From positions 1,018,138,514 through 1,018,202,513 of the forward strand of contig CM062804.1 of assembly GCA_031772625.1 (NCBI GenBank): DNA of 64,000 nt. Reading direction: 5' to 3'. This document shows positions 1-10,116 of the stretch, piece by piece. Within the stretch, counting starts at the first letter, position 1; the number at the start of each line of letters is the position of its first letter. This stretch comes from Pinus tabuliformis. Taxonomy: Eukaryota; Streptophyta; Pinopsida; Pinales; Pinaceae. The notes under the pieces were generated by a model. It ran no database searches, was not told the DNA's origin, and saw only the letters and a list, made by a program, of their open reading frames with translations. A program made the translations under genes and the position numbers.

Positions 1-1585
1 GCTGGGAATCTTGGCTCCTCTGATTCATCAGGGCAGGAAGATTGATCTCAATCTTTGTGTTAAATCTTGTTTTTGGTGACTTTTTTGTTTGCTTGACAAA
101 ACTGCTTTTTGTGACCATCTACTTTTCTTGTTTCATGAAAGTTTTTGATTGGCACTTTCTTGAAAATTGTCTTTTTGATCTTTTGGTCTTTGTTGCCAAA
201 GCTTTCATTCCTGCTTTTGATTGTTAAGAGCATCTTTAAACACATTTCTTTTTGTTGAGTTTTCATCCATTGTGTGTTGTCAACTTGCAAAAGTGTTTGT
301 TGCCTATTCTTCAATCATAAAGTTTCAGTTTCGTTGAGAGCATTTTTGAAAAGAAATTTTTGTTTTTGCTTTTGAAGAAAACTTTTTGAAAAACTTGGTT
401 TTGCTTTCTTGAACTTTGTTTTGATTTGGTTTCCTTTTAGTGAATGAAAGTGCATTTTTGTTTGTCTTGAAACTTGTTTTTAGTGTTTAGACGAAATGAA
501 TGGTAGGAACTCATATTCCATCTAAACATTTTAAGTGGCAAAATAGAAATTGATAAACAAGTAACTTTCATTTCTTGATTTAGATTAGTCTTAAGTCTTG
601 CATCAACATGTACTCTTTGCATTAGGATAGATTTGCACATCTTTTTAGGCATCCATAGCTTTGTTAACTTTTCTGAGTGTGAAGCATAAGTAAAAGAGAA
701 GAAAAGAAAATTTGTTGTTTTTCTTGAAGTTCCTCTGAACCCTATAGAAATTTCTTTTCATCGAAAAACGAAAACAAGTGCATTTGCATGTAGTTTGGTT
801 TTTATTAATTTCTTTTGCGTCAAAACACCACTAGTTTCACTTCCGCTTATCCCTTGACTTAAAGAACAGCCCATTTAAAAACAAGCGCTAACTAAATATG
901 CTTTTTATAATTGTCAAGTTAGACACACCAACAAGTTTTAGGATATTTTAGGGCCTTGGATTAGGCGAGTGGAGAGATAACTCTCCAAGGCCATTTAAAC
1001 TATCAAACATAGGAGTATGAATAGTGAGTGAAAATCAAATAGCGTTAGGAAGACCAGGAAAGCTCCGGATCTGGCAGTTAAGCACGAGGGTTTTTGAAGA
1101 CAGGGAAGAGAGATACCCCCTCTCCTACTTGTCTGATCTTACCTCACGACTGTTCTGCCTAGCTTCTGCAACGAGTTGGTATCCATAGTTGCTACTCCTA
1201 GGGATCTACACAGGTGGCTGCGGAGGGGAATCCCGTGGCACCTGAGGTCGATGTTGCATCACTCTCAACGGTAATACTGGAGGGCATCCTTGCGAAGTTT
1301 GGGGGCTTGCACCGGTGTAGGCTATTGTTAGGAGGTTAGGTAACTTCCTCTGTTACCTTCACTGATAGGACTGGGCCGTTATTATCCCAGACTATCTTCG
1401 GAAGACCCCTTAATTCACTTTCTCGTATTTTGGTGTCCAGTCCTAATCACCTGGAGCGGAAATACTTGGAAGTTGTTTGAATAGCTGATATCTTTTAGGG
1501 AATTTATAGTGTGTGCTCTGTGCTCTTAGTTGGCCTAGCTTTCAGTTTTTTGATTCTTTAGTTAGATCTTAATAAAAAATTCAAA
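1..1585 (+). other. Leader (5' untranslated region) of copy A
   Basis: No supported coding. The first 900 bases are T-rich on this strand and match the reverse complement of about 34,500-35,400 in copy B. Bases about 950-1,450 match 33,970-34,440 of copy B. Short ORFs here are not shared between the copies, so I treat the stretch as the untranslated leader between primer-binding site and gag. Confidence 0.7.
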
Positions 1586-4111
1586 GTGGTTAACTGATCA
1601 CCTAGACGGTCTCGAAGACTTCGTGGTCTTTCACCACCAAGTTTAGAGCCTTCTCCTAGAAGGCGCAGAGGTAATACTGCTGGTGGGTTTCATCCCATGG
1701 CAGCTGATGCATCGGGGATTGATCCTCCTCTCGGGGGCATTAGTGTTCAAGTAAGGCCTGGCACTTCCGCAGAACAAGAGAGGAACACTCCAGTTCTTTC
1801 TCGAGTTCTCTTTCAAACAGAGAATAACATAGAGGTAGAAGAACTCTTAGAGTCGTTAGCGGCTCCAAATTCTCCCCTACCATCTAGATATCTGGAAGTA
1901 TTACAATACGTTGGGACTCCGACGCATAGACCGTCAAGTCCTGGTCACACTATGCACTTACCATCAATGACCACTACTGGAAGCATGGCTTCTACTACAA
2001 GTGCTACAATTATGTAGACTCCAAAATCAGTACAAGGGGGAGGAACGGTTTCCATCTCCTCTGCTTCTTTGTTTGGGTCTTTTGCTAGCACATCTTTAGT
2101 TGGGTCTACCTCCATTCCTTCCATAAGTGGAAATTCCCAAACCAATGCTTTTAGTTCTAGATTCTTCCCATTTGGCACCCATTCTCAGGGTATTCCATCA
2201 GTTCCGTTTAGTGCCGCCACATCCATGATGGGTGGATCGGCTTCATTCTAGGGTTTTCCTTTCGGAAGTGGTCATATACCACATTCCAACCTGACAGTAG
2301 GATTTATGCCTTTTTCTTCTACAAGACAAAGCAGCAATCCTTTTCAAGGTTGGACTAACCCTGCGGTTAGTGGCATGGGAACTGGGAATCCGTTTCTTGG
2401 TAAACAAGGGAATAGGTCATACTCCACAGTTAGTTCATTTCAAAGTATTCCTGCTTTAGCTTCTGCTTGGAATCCTTATCAGGGGTTGTCAACTCCTTAT
2501 AATCCTTTAGGAGGAAGCTTCGCCGGTTATGGAGGTTTTGCGGCTGGAGTTGGTCAAACTCCGAATTTTGCTGGATCACAAGGCTTGCCTTTTGGTTCAA
2601 CTGGTTCTACTGGATACTTCGGGCAGCCTAGTGCCTTCCAAAATCCAGGCCAATCTTTTCAGAATTTTGGGAGCTCTGCCCAGTCTGGGTGGAATCCCCA
2701 AGGTCCTCCTAGGCTTCCGTTTCTAGCAACTTTGAACTTTCCAGATCTCACTAAATTAACAAATGATCCAATCAAATACAATCCAGCATGGCCTCCGGTC
2801 CCAACCAAACTCCCTTCGGACATTCCAAAATTCGAAGGGAAGAGCGGTGAAGACCCAGGCGACCATGTAACCACATTCCATTTGTGGTGCTCATCTAACT
2901 CCCTTATTGATGACTCGGTTAGGTTGAGACTTTTTCAACGCACCTTGATTGGTAATGCAGCCAAATGGTATATAGAGTTGCTGGGGGGCAGCTTTACATC
3001 CTTTGCTGACTTAGCTAATGTTTTCTTAAATCATTTCCAGTTTCCTGTCCATTATGATGCCGGAATTGAACTTCTGGCCAATTTTCGTCAGGACACAGCA
3101 ACTCACATTTCTGATCATATTTAAGAATGGAGACGGAGAAAGAGGCTCATTAAAGCTGAAATCCCTCTAGAGTACCGTCTTGAATGGCTTTTGAAATCTT
3201 TATAACCTGAGATCTCTAAGGATGTCTCCATGTCCAGAGTCTATTCTGAGGAGCAAGCCATTTTTAGGGCCCAACAATTATAATTGATCTACTCTCAATC
3301 TGGGACCCTACAAAAATATTTGCTAGATGCTCCTGGGTCTAAGGTTGATATAGCCAAGTCAAAGCCAGGTCCCCATGCGGATGGTATCGTTGGATCGGTA
3401 GACACAAATACGGTGAACTTGTTGAGCCAATTGCAGCAGTTGTCTTTGTAAACTGCTCCTAACAACCAAGTCACATCGTCTAACCCTCCATCTTCCCAAC
3501 CCTCTTCGATTAATGCCATCCAATCCAACCCCAAAGGAAATCAAAATTCCAATGGGAAGAAGAAAGGACGAGGTAAGAAAAAGAGTCAAGATGGGAAGAC
3601 TGATGCAAATAATCCTGGCAATAATGCTGGTGGTGGTAGAAATGAGTCTAAAAAGAAAGTCAAGTTTCCATGCAAGTTATGCGGTGGAGACCATTTAACT
3701 CACCTCTGCCCCAAGATTGAAGACGCTCAGCGCTTGTTAGGGCAGCAAGGGACTTCTAGTTCTCAGGCTGTGTTAACTAACCCTTTTCCCCAAGGGCAAC
3801 AACTTCTTGCTGGCGCGAGTTCAAATCCTAGAACCTCCGCAGGGGGCAAGCAGGAAGGGGAAAAGTCATCAAATGTTTTCATGACAGGTTCCAATGTCCA
3901 TGTTGCCACTCAGTCACATGATTACGGTGAAGCCGAAACTTCCAAGGACAAGACTGCTCCTGGAAATATTGACCTTCATATTGAGCGACCCCCTATCGAC
4001 ACTATACCACGGATATTGAAAGGTTCCGCTAAACGCACGACTATTAATCTTAATGCTAGGGCCACCTAGAACTACTCCATTGTTAAGGATCTGGCTCAGA
4101 GTCCGTGCACC
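1586..4111 (+). pseudogene. gag: Gag of Tat-like copy A (broken by in-frame stops)
   Basis: Capsid-type protein that would package the element RNA. The start is set at 1,586 because copy B has an ATG at the matching place (33,826); copy A has GTG there. A long Gly/Ser/Phe/Gln/Asn-rich N-terminal part is followed by a retrotransposon-gag domain (about 2,860-3,240, with AAKWYIEL and FADLANVFLNHF) and a zinc knuckle near 3,669-3,710 (CKLCGGDHLTHLC). The knuckle spacing is CX2CX3HX4C, one residue shorter than the retroviral CX2CX4HX4C. One frame is kept throughout, interrupted near 2,015, 2,249, 3,122, 3,202, 3,280, 3,449 and 4,067; several of these are Gln codons in copy B. Confidence 0.85.
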
Positions 4112-5137
4112 ATGTCCTCTTTAGAGGTTCTCCAGTCGTGTCCGGCTCAACAAAGTGCTTTACTTTCTGCGATTGGGGCAGTTGATCCAACTAACTCTTT
4201 AGTGCTCACTTTCGACATGTTAAATGTCAAAAAGCGACTCCGTCATCATATGACTTTCCAAATAAAGTCTACATACTGGAAAATTAACATTTTTCGTACC
4301 ATTATTGATGAAGGAGCTTCCACGTGCGTTATGTCAATGTCATGTTGGAAGGTTATTGGATCACCTTCGGTTGTTCCTTCACCTACCGTCCTAACTGCAT
4401 TTGATGGACACTCTCATAAGACACATGGGATTATCCCGGCCTTTCCTATATGTGTTGGGGGGAAGGTCGTTAATATTGAAGTAGAAGTCATTGATGCTAA
4501 CCTAGATTACAATCTCCTCTTAGGAAGTAACTGGGTATACGAAATGGACACCGTTGTTTCGACTCTGTTTCCTGTCATCTGCTTTCCTCATGAAGGGAAA
4601 ATCATTAAGGTTGATCAATTGGATTATTGTCCGGTCGATCCTCAAGCAACTTCTGACTCTACTATTCCTTTAGTGGATAACCCTCGTCCGCCTACTGAGA
4701 ATTTAGGAGTTGGGATGTATTCTTCATGGATGGGTACCTTTGATTTTCCCTCTCCTGTCGCTAGAATCAATGTCGTTTCATCATCTAAGGAGTCTCCTTG
4801 AGAAGAGTTCTTCCGAACTCATTATTTTTTAGACCCTTGGACCTTGCCTTCACCTACGACCACATTAGCTGAAGGACAAGTAAATGGAATGGAATTCCCT
4901 ATGTCTACAGCTGAGCTGAGATACCAGTCTATCGTTGACTCTGCAGATGACCACTCTACTCCTTTTTCTGAGGAGGAGCTAGATGGTGATGTGGCCCTGG
5001 CCTGGACCCTTGATTCTACCTCCACCCTGGACTGCTTAGATATGGTTTTACCATCTGAAGAAGAAATCCTCAAAGTAATGATGGGTGTAGATCATCCTTA
5101 GGAAGACTTACACCATCGTTCATATTTTCTTCCTCCA
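4112..5137 (+). pseudogene. Aspartic protease region of copy A
   Basis: Retroviral-type aspartic protease that would cut the polyprotein. The active-site motif is IIDEGASTCVMS near 4,300-4,335, with DEGA where DTGA or DSGA is usual; copy B also has DEGAS, so this is probably a lineage form and not a mutation. A downstream LLLGSNW near 4,515 fits the second conserved protease block. A poorly conserved acidic linker follows towards RT. Stops at 4,799 (TGA) and 5,099 (TAG) interrupt the frame, which is the same as that of gag. Confidence 0.75.
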
Positions 5138-6594
5138 TTGCAGGAAGTAGAGTCTAGGTTCTCCGAGCTCTTTGCTAGTGATGTTTGTACGATATCAAAT
5201 CCTTTTGCTCCAGCACACTTTCGTGCCGAAGGTAATATGTCGGTGATTTCTAAAACGATATCTATAAACATTTCTAGGGACCCTAATGTAATCGAGAATA
5301 TCTTCATTGGAATCGAATGTTCCCCAGAAGAAATTCAAGTTTACACCAACCTTTTCAAGGAATTTCGAGATGTATTCGCTTGGTCTTATGAAGAAATTCC
5401 TGGCATTGATCCATCCATATTTCAACATGAGATCAAGACGTATGAAAATTCCAAACCAGATTTTCAAAGGCTTCAGCCGGTTAATCCTACAAAAGCAGCA
5501 ACTATTAAAGTTGAAGTAGAGAAGCTGCTCAAGGTGGGTTTTATATACATTGTTCCTCTTACAGATTGGGTTTCTAATCCAGTCCCTGTGGATAAAAAGC
5601 AAGGAACAATCCGAGTATGCATCGATTTTAGGGACCTAAACAAGGCTTGTCTAAAAGATAATTACCCCACACCATTCAATGATTAGATTATTGACGAGTG
5701 TGTAGGTAATGAGATTTTTTCCTTCATGGATGGTTTTTTCGGTTATAATCAAATTTCTATCCATCCTGAAGATCAACATAAGGCAACCTTTATATGTCCC
5801 TGGGGTACCTTTGCATACAGAAAGATGCCTTTTGGTCTTAAAAATGCTGGAGCCACTTTTCAGCGGGCCATGTCATATGCTTTCCACGACATTAAACATA
5901 TCATCGAAGCATACTTGGATGATCTCACTGCTCGCTCTCGAAAGAGAACTGATCACCCTAGTCATCTTCGACTAGTTTTTGAGCGATGTCATTTTTATAA
6001 AATCCGGTTGAATCCCAATAAGTGCGTTTTCGCAGTTACGTCTGGTCAATTATTAGGGTTCATGGTGTAAAATGAAGGGATTCGGGTCGATCCCTTCAAG
6101 GTTGAGGCAATAGTTTAGTTTCCTCCCCCATCCTCAATTCGACAACTTCAAAGTCTTCAAGGGAAGGCTAATTTCCTAAGACATTTTATAGCGAACTATG
6201 CCGAGATCACTAAAGGTTTTATGCATTTGCTACGCAAAGTAGTTCCATTGGTATGGGACGACTTTGCACAGCAGTCGTTCGATGCTTTGAAAAAGGCATT
6301 AGTCTCTGCCCCGCTTTTGAGTCCACCCGATTATGGTAGGGACTTCCTTTTATATCTCGCTGCAGCAAAATCAACCATTGGTATGGTTCTCGTTCAAGAA
6401 GACGATGCTCTCATAGAGCATGTGATTTATTATTTGAGCCGAGGCTTGATAGGTCCTGAACTTCGCTATTCTCTGGTTGAGAAGTTGGCCTTGGCAGCTG
6501 TCCATGCTGTCCAGTAGCTCCGCCATTATATATTGCTACACAAAACTTTTGTCTTAGCAGCGGTCAATCCATTTCAGTTTGTCCTCAGTAGGTG
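5138..6594 (+). pseudogene. Reverse transcriptase plus degenerate gypsy RNase H of copy A
   Basis: Ty3/gypsy RT that would copy the RNA template. RT blocks are visible in order: PVPVDKKQGTIRVCIDFRDLNKAC (shown only to locate the fingers, near 5,580-5,650), FSFMDGFFGYNQI near 5,720, MPFGLKNAGATFQ near 5,825 and the catalytic AYLDD near 5,910. The RNase H that follows (about 6,340-6,590) reads LYLAAAKSTIG where an Asp-containing DAS-type motif is expected, so its first catalytic Asp is absent. In-frame stops lie at about 5,684, 6,068, 6,116, 6,515 and 6,592. The frame is unchanged from gag. Confidence 0.85.
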
Positions 6595-8029
6595 AGTGAT
6601 TGGGGGCAAATATAATCGATGGATAGTCATTTTACAAGAATTTGATCTCGAGTTCTTTTCCGCCAAGTCTAAGAAATCTATGGTTTTTGCCAAGCTAATT
6701 TCCGAGCTGCCTTGTGGAGAGGATACTATTTATGAGGAAATTTTTCCTGACAAACATTTATTCCTCATCTCTTCACTCGACCCTTGGTATGGAGATATCA
6801 TTGTCTATCTCCAGAATTTGAAGTTTCCCTCTACTTTCTCCAAGGATGAACGTCAAAAATTACGTCACGTGGCTAAAAATTATGTTATCATTGGTGATAC
6901 ATTATATTGTCGAGGGGTTGGTTCAATCCTTCAGCACTGTTTAACCTTAGAGGAAGCAGAGTTAGTGCTAAATGACTGCCACAGTGGAGCTTGTGGTGGT
7001 CATCTATCAGGGCTTGCTACAGCCTAGCGCATCTTGCGTGGCGGCTATTTTTGGCCTTCGCTCTTTAAAGATTTTGTTGAAGTAGTCAAACGTTGTCACC
7101 CTTGTCAAATCTATACTCGAAAGATGCGCGCATATCCAGCTCCTCTTTTTCCCGTTGTCACTGTCGGTCCCTTTACTAAGTGGGGTATCGATTTTACAAC
7201 TTGTAATCCGCCTTCAGTGGCAAATCACAGGTACATTATCGTGGATGTAGACTACTTTACGAAGTGGGCCGAGGCCATACCCACTTATAAAAACGATAGT
7301 GACATGACAACATTGTTACTTTTTAATCAAATTATCTCAAGATTCGGTATCCCGAGAGAGAATGTCACTGATCATGGCAGTCATTTCCAGAATCAACTGA
7401 TGGCTGAATTGGCTCTCAAATTGGGTTTCCGGCAGGAGAATTCATCTCCTTATTATCCTTAGGCCAATGGACAGGTCAAGGCAGTCAACAAAACTCTTAA
7501 GACAATCCTGCAATGGACAATCGACAAAAATTCGTCCAATTGGCATCTTATGTTGTATCTGACTCTTTCGGCATACCGAACCTCCGTGAAGAATACTACT
7601 GGTTTTATACCTTTTCAGTTAGTTTATGGGATGGAATCTATCTTCCCTATTGAATGTGAAATTCCATCTCTTAAGTTAGTTGTTGAGCTCCTTCCAAAGA
7701 CTTTGAGTCTCAAAGAGTTCCTCCTTCATTTGGAACATCTCGATGAGTAGCGTCGAGATGCTGCCACGATGAATGAGGCTCATAAGAAAAGGGTTAAAAC
7801 ATAGTATGATAAAGTTGTCCGCCCTCGAGTCTTTTCTGAAGGTGACCTTGTCTTGGTCTATGAACAAGATAAGGACACCTTGGGGGCAGGCAAGTTTAAG
7901 CCTATGTGGTACGGTCCCTTCATTATTAAATGAGTTTTAGAAAAAGGGTTGTATGAGTTAATCAATTTTGAGGGAAATAAGTTGGCGGAGCCTCGAAACA
8001 GGCTCTACCTAAAGAAGTACTTTGCTTAA
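6595..8029 (+). pseudogene. Integrase of copy A and end of the pol frame
   Basis: DDE integrase that would insert the cDNA. The zinc-binding part runs from CHSGACGGHL (near 6,980) to CHPCQIY (near 7,100). The core shows WGIDFTT near 7,180 (first Asp) and VTDHGSHF near 7,365 (second Asp). The third acidic residue, expected in the ANGQVEA-type motif, is Lys here (ANGQVKAVN, near 7,465-7,490), a G-to-A change that removes catalysis. In-frame stops occur near 7,025, 7,460, 7,748, 7,803 and 7,931. The natural stop is TAA at 8,027-8,029, after RLYLKKYFA; copy B ends with a closely related tail. Confidence 0.85.
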
Positions 8030-8117
8030 GTAGGATTTAGGCAATGGCTTCTTTGAACATTATGTATATTTGTATATATCTCATCGAGAGTTTTGGATAT
8101 CAAAACTTTTTGGTTTG

Positions 8118-8557
8118 CTGTGGCAGGTGTTGATAGATGACTTGGTCTATTTTGGGTTCGCTGATGGTGCTAGTCGACACACTCAGAATCTCGCTTCTGC
8201 AGCTTGGGTACTCTACTATCCAACTGGTCAATTGATGGTATCAAGGGGTGTATGCATTGGTCTTGCTTCAAATAATATGGTTGAGTACACTGCCGTCATT
8301 AATTTCCTATCCGAGGAAATTTCTTTTGGAATCGACTCATTACTAGTTTATCTTGATTCACAATTGATAGTGTCACAATTAAACAACATTATCGGGTAAG
8401 GGATCCATGTTTATATCGCCAGTATTTAAGGGTGAGGTTGTTGCAAAGATCATTTACTTATATTAATTACTTGCACATTCCAAGATCTTATAATTGGTCA
8501 GCGGATTCTATTGCTAATCAAGCATTAGACTGGCACATCAATCATTCATCACAATGA
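8118..8557 (+). pseudogene. Second, additional RNase H of copy A
   Basis: An extra RNase H downstream of integrase, in a frame different from pol. It resembles plant RVT_3-type RNase H: FADGASRH (first Asp, near 8,157), NNMVEY (Glu, near 8,271), VYLDSQL (Asp, near 8,348). Copy A shifts frame near 8,395; the intact ORF of copy B (23,258-23,665) shows the missing last part. The sequence just before it, ending ttgctgtggcag and then gtgttgat, looks like a splice acceptor, so it may be joined to pol by splicing (inference). Together with the degenerate first RNase H this fits replacement of activity in the Tat lineage. Confidence 0.8.
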
Positions 8558-8583
8558 AATCAAGCATCAAAAAGTCGAACTGT

Positions 8584-8589
8584 ATCTAT

Positions 8590-8641
<52 letters not shown>

Positions 8642-8653
8642 ATATAGATATAT
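8584..8653. repeat. TATATC / TA / TG microsatellite
   Basis: Compound simple repeat: tatatc units, then a TA run, then about nine TG dinucleotides, then tatatagatat. It lies between the extra RNase H and the 3' exon of the antisense ORF. Confidence 0.9.
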
Positions 8654-8737
8654 CATAAAACATCTCGAGTGTACATAAGTCTATCCAAAAAATATACAAA
8701 ATTGGGACTCAAATGCCCATAATCATGTCCGGTATAT

Positions 8738-9983
8738 CTAATGCCCTGGCTCAGGATGAGTGGCTAAGTAGGTAGCTATCGCATTGGCTACATGCCTAAA
8801 AGTGCGAACCCAGTCACGTGGCATGCCAACCACATGACGCTGCATATCCTCAGGAAGGTCCTCTACAGCAGCCATCGGTACTCGGTGAGTCAGTCTCACC
8901 AAGTGTCGCTGAATTGTATGTAGAAGTCGTTCTGTATCAGCAGCTGCCTCTTCGGCTCCTCGGCCACGCTGTCCATGCCGCGGGAACCCATCTAGTCGTA
9001 TCGGCCCAATATTTGGAACATGATCATCATATTAGTCATTTGAATCCCATCAAATTTTTTTTTCAAAATTCATTATTATATTTGAAAAATCCAAAAAAAA
9101 TCATAAAATTAAAAATACTTACCAATGTCGCCCCATGCTGCGGTCGGTGGTAACGCTAGATTGGGATCTCCTCGGAAATCCAACCCAGCATAAGGGTAGT
9201 CATATATGGCAATGATCTACTGATCCCACCAGGAAAAGAAGTCATCATCAAATGCAGTCCGTGGGACATCCCCACCCCCTAGACATTTCATCAGGTTAGC
9301 CCACCTACCCATGTGTGGATCTCGTGGGGTGCTGATGGAAACTGCTACGCTAGGGCAGAGTGCAGGGACCCTCTCAAAAAAAGAAAGAACGCAGAATAGT
9401 CCCATATATAAAGTTGTTGTTCTGTCCTCTCTTGATGGAAGTGAGCTGGATTTTTAAGCTGGCCAGAAGAGGAGTACACCAGTTGAATACAGTGGTGAGA
9501 TAGTCCACCACCAAGCTCATGGTTAGCCGTGATGCCTGGTGCAGAGAAGCTGATTCATTCACTCGAGCTATGGTGAACAGGATTATCCTCAGAGATAGAC
9601 TCGCCACATGTGTGATGGAAATTTGACTTCCAACCTTCTTTGGATGTCCTGGGCAATATATATGTACATGGTCCTCGATCGAGACACTGCTCCGTGTCCT
9701 ACCCCGGGAATGTACTACCTCTCCCCTTCGGGAAAGGCCTGTGATGAAATAGATATCTTCCACTTCTATCCTGAGTGTCATCTGGTAAATCATAAAGGCA
9801 TCCTCCTCGATATTCTAGTAATCAATGAGCATCTCAAGCAGACGTGTGTTTGCTTTCATATTCGACAGTTTGAATAATTTAAGCAAACCACATCCCCGTA
9901 GGGCATCCAAAGCATCAAGATTGTTCATGACCTCATCATCCACTGCGGTATGCTCTCTTTCTCGCAAAGTGACTGGCGTCCTG
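8738..9983 (-). pseudogene. Antisense ORF of copy A (Tat-type aORF; two exons inferred)
   Basis: Read opposite to gag-pol. First part, about 9,983 to 9,130: begins near ERERTAVDDEVMN, then LDALRGCGLLKL, DIYFITGLSRRGEVVH (near 9,755), HIYCPGH and FTIARVNESASLHQAS, MGRWANLMKCLGGGD, then DYPYAGLDFRGDPNLALPP. A T/A-rich stretch with no homologous coding (about 9,020-9,120) looks like an intron. The second part, about 8,960-8,738, is open: QRHLVRLTHRVPM, EDMQRHVVGMPRDWV, ending PEPGH then TAG. Copy B has the same two parts with the same final stop. Antisense ORFs are reported from Tat-lineage elements; the DIYFITGLSRRG block recalls plant-mobile-domain-like proteins, but I cannot confirm that. Stops interrupt the first part in this copy. 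Confidence 0.7.
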
Positions 9984-10031
9984 AAGAAAAAATGATTTTC
10001 AACCGTTAGTTTTTTTTTTTTAAATGTTCAC

Positions 10032-10116
10032 GGCGTATACGCGGGTCCCTTTGCACACAGTCCCGTATAGGGCCCGCATGTATGCAGGTTTCATATTACC
10101 AACCCGCGTATATGCC
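10032..10116. promoter_or_regulatory. Hairpin with GTATAC-type palindromes upstream of the antisense ORF
   Basis: Left arm ggcgtatacgcgggt at 10,032-10,046 pairs with acccgcgtatatgcc at 10,102-10,116 (14 of 15 positions). Between them lie cccgtataggg and cgcatgtatgc, two further near-palindromes. The structure sits about 50-150 bp upstream of the antisense ORF start and recurs at the same relative place in copy B (21,726-21,766). The role is not known; promoter or RNA structure are both possible. Confidence 0.5.
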
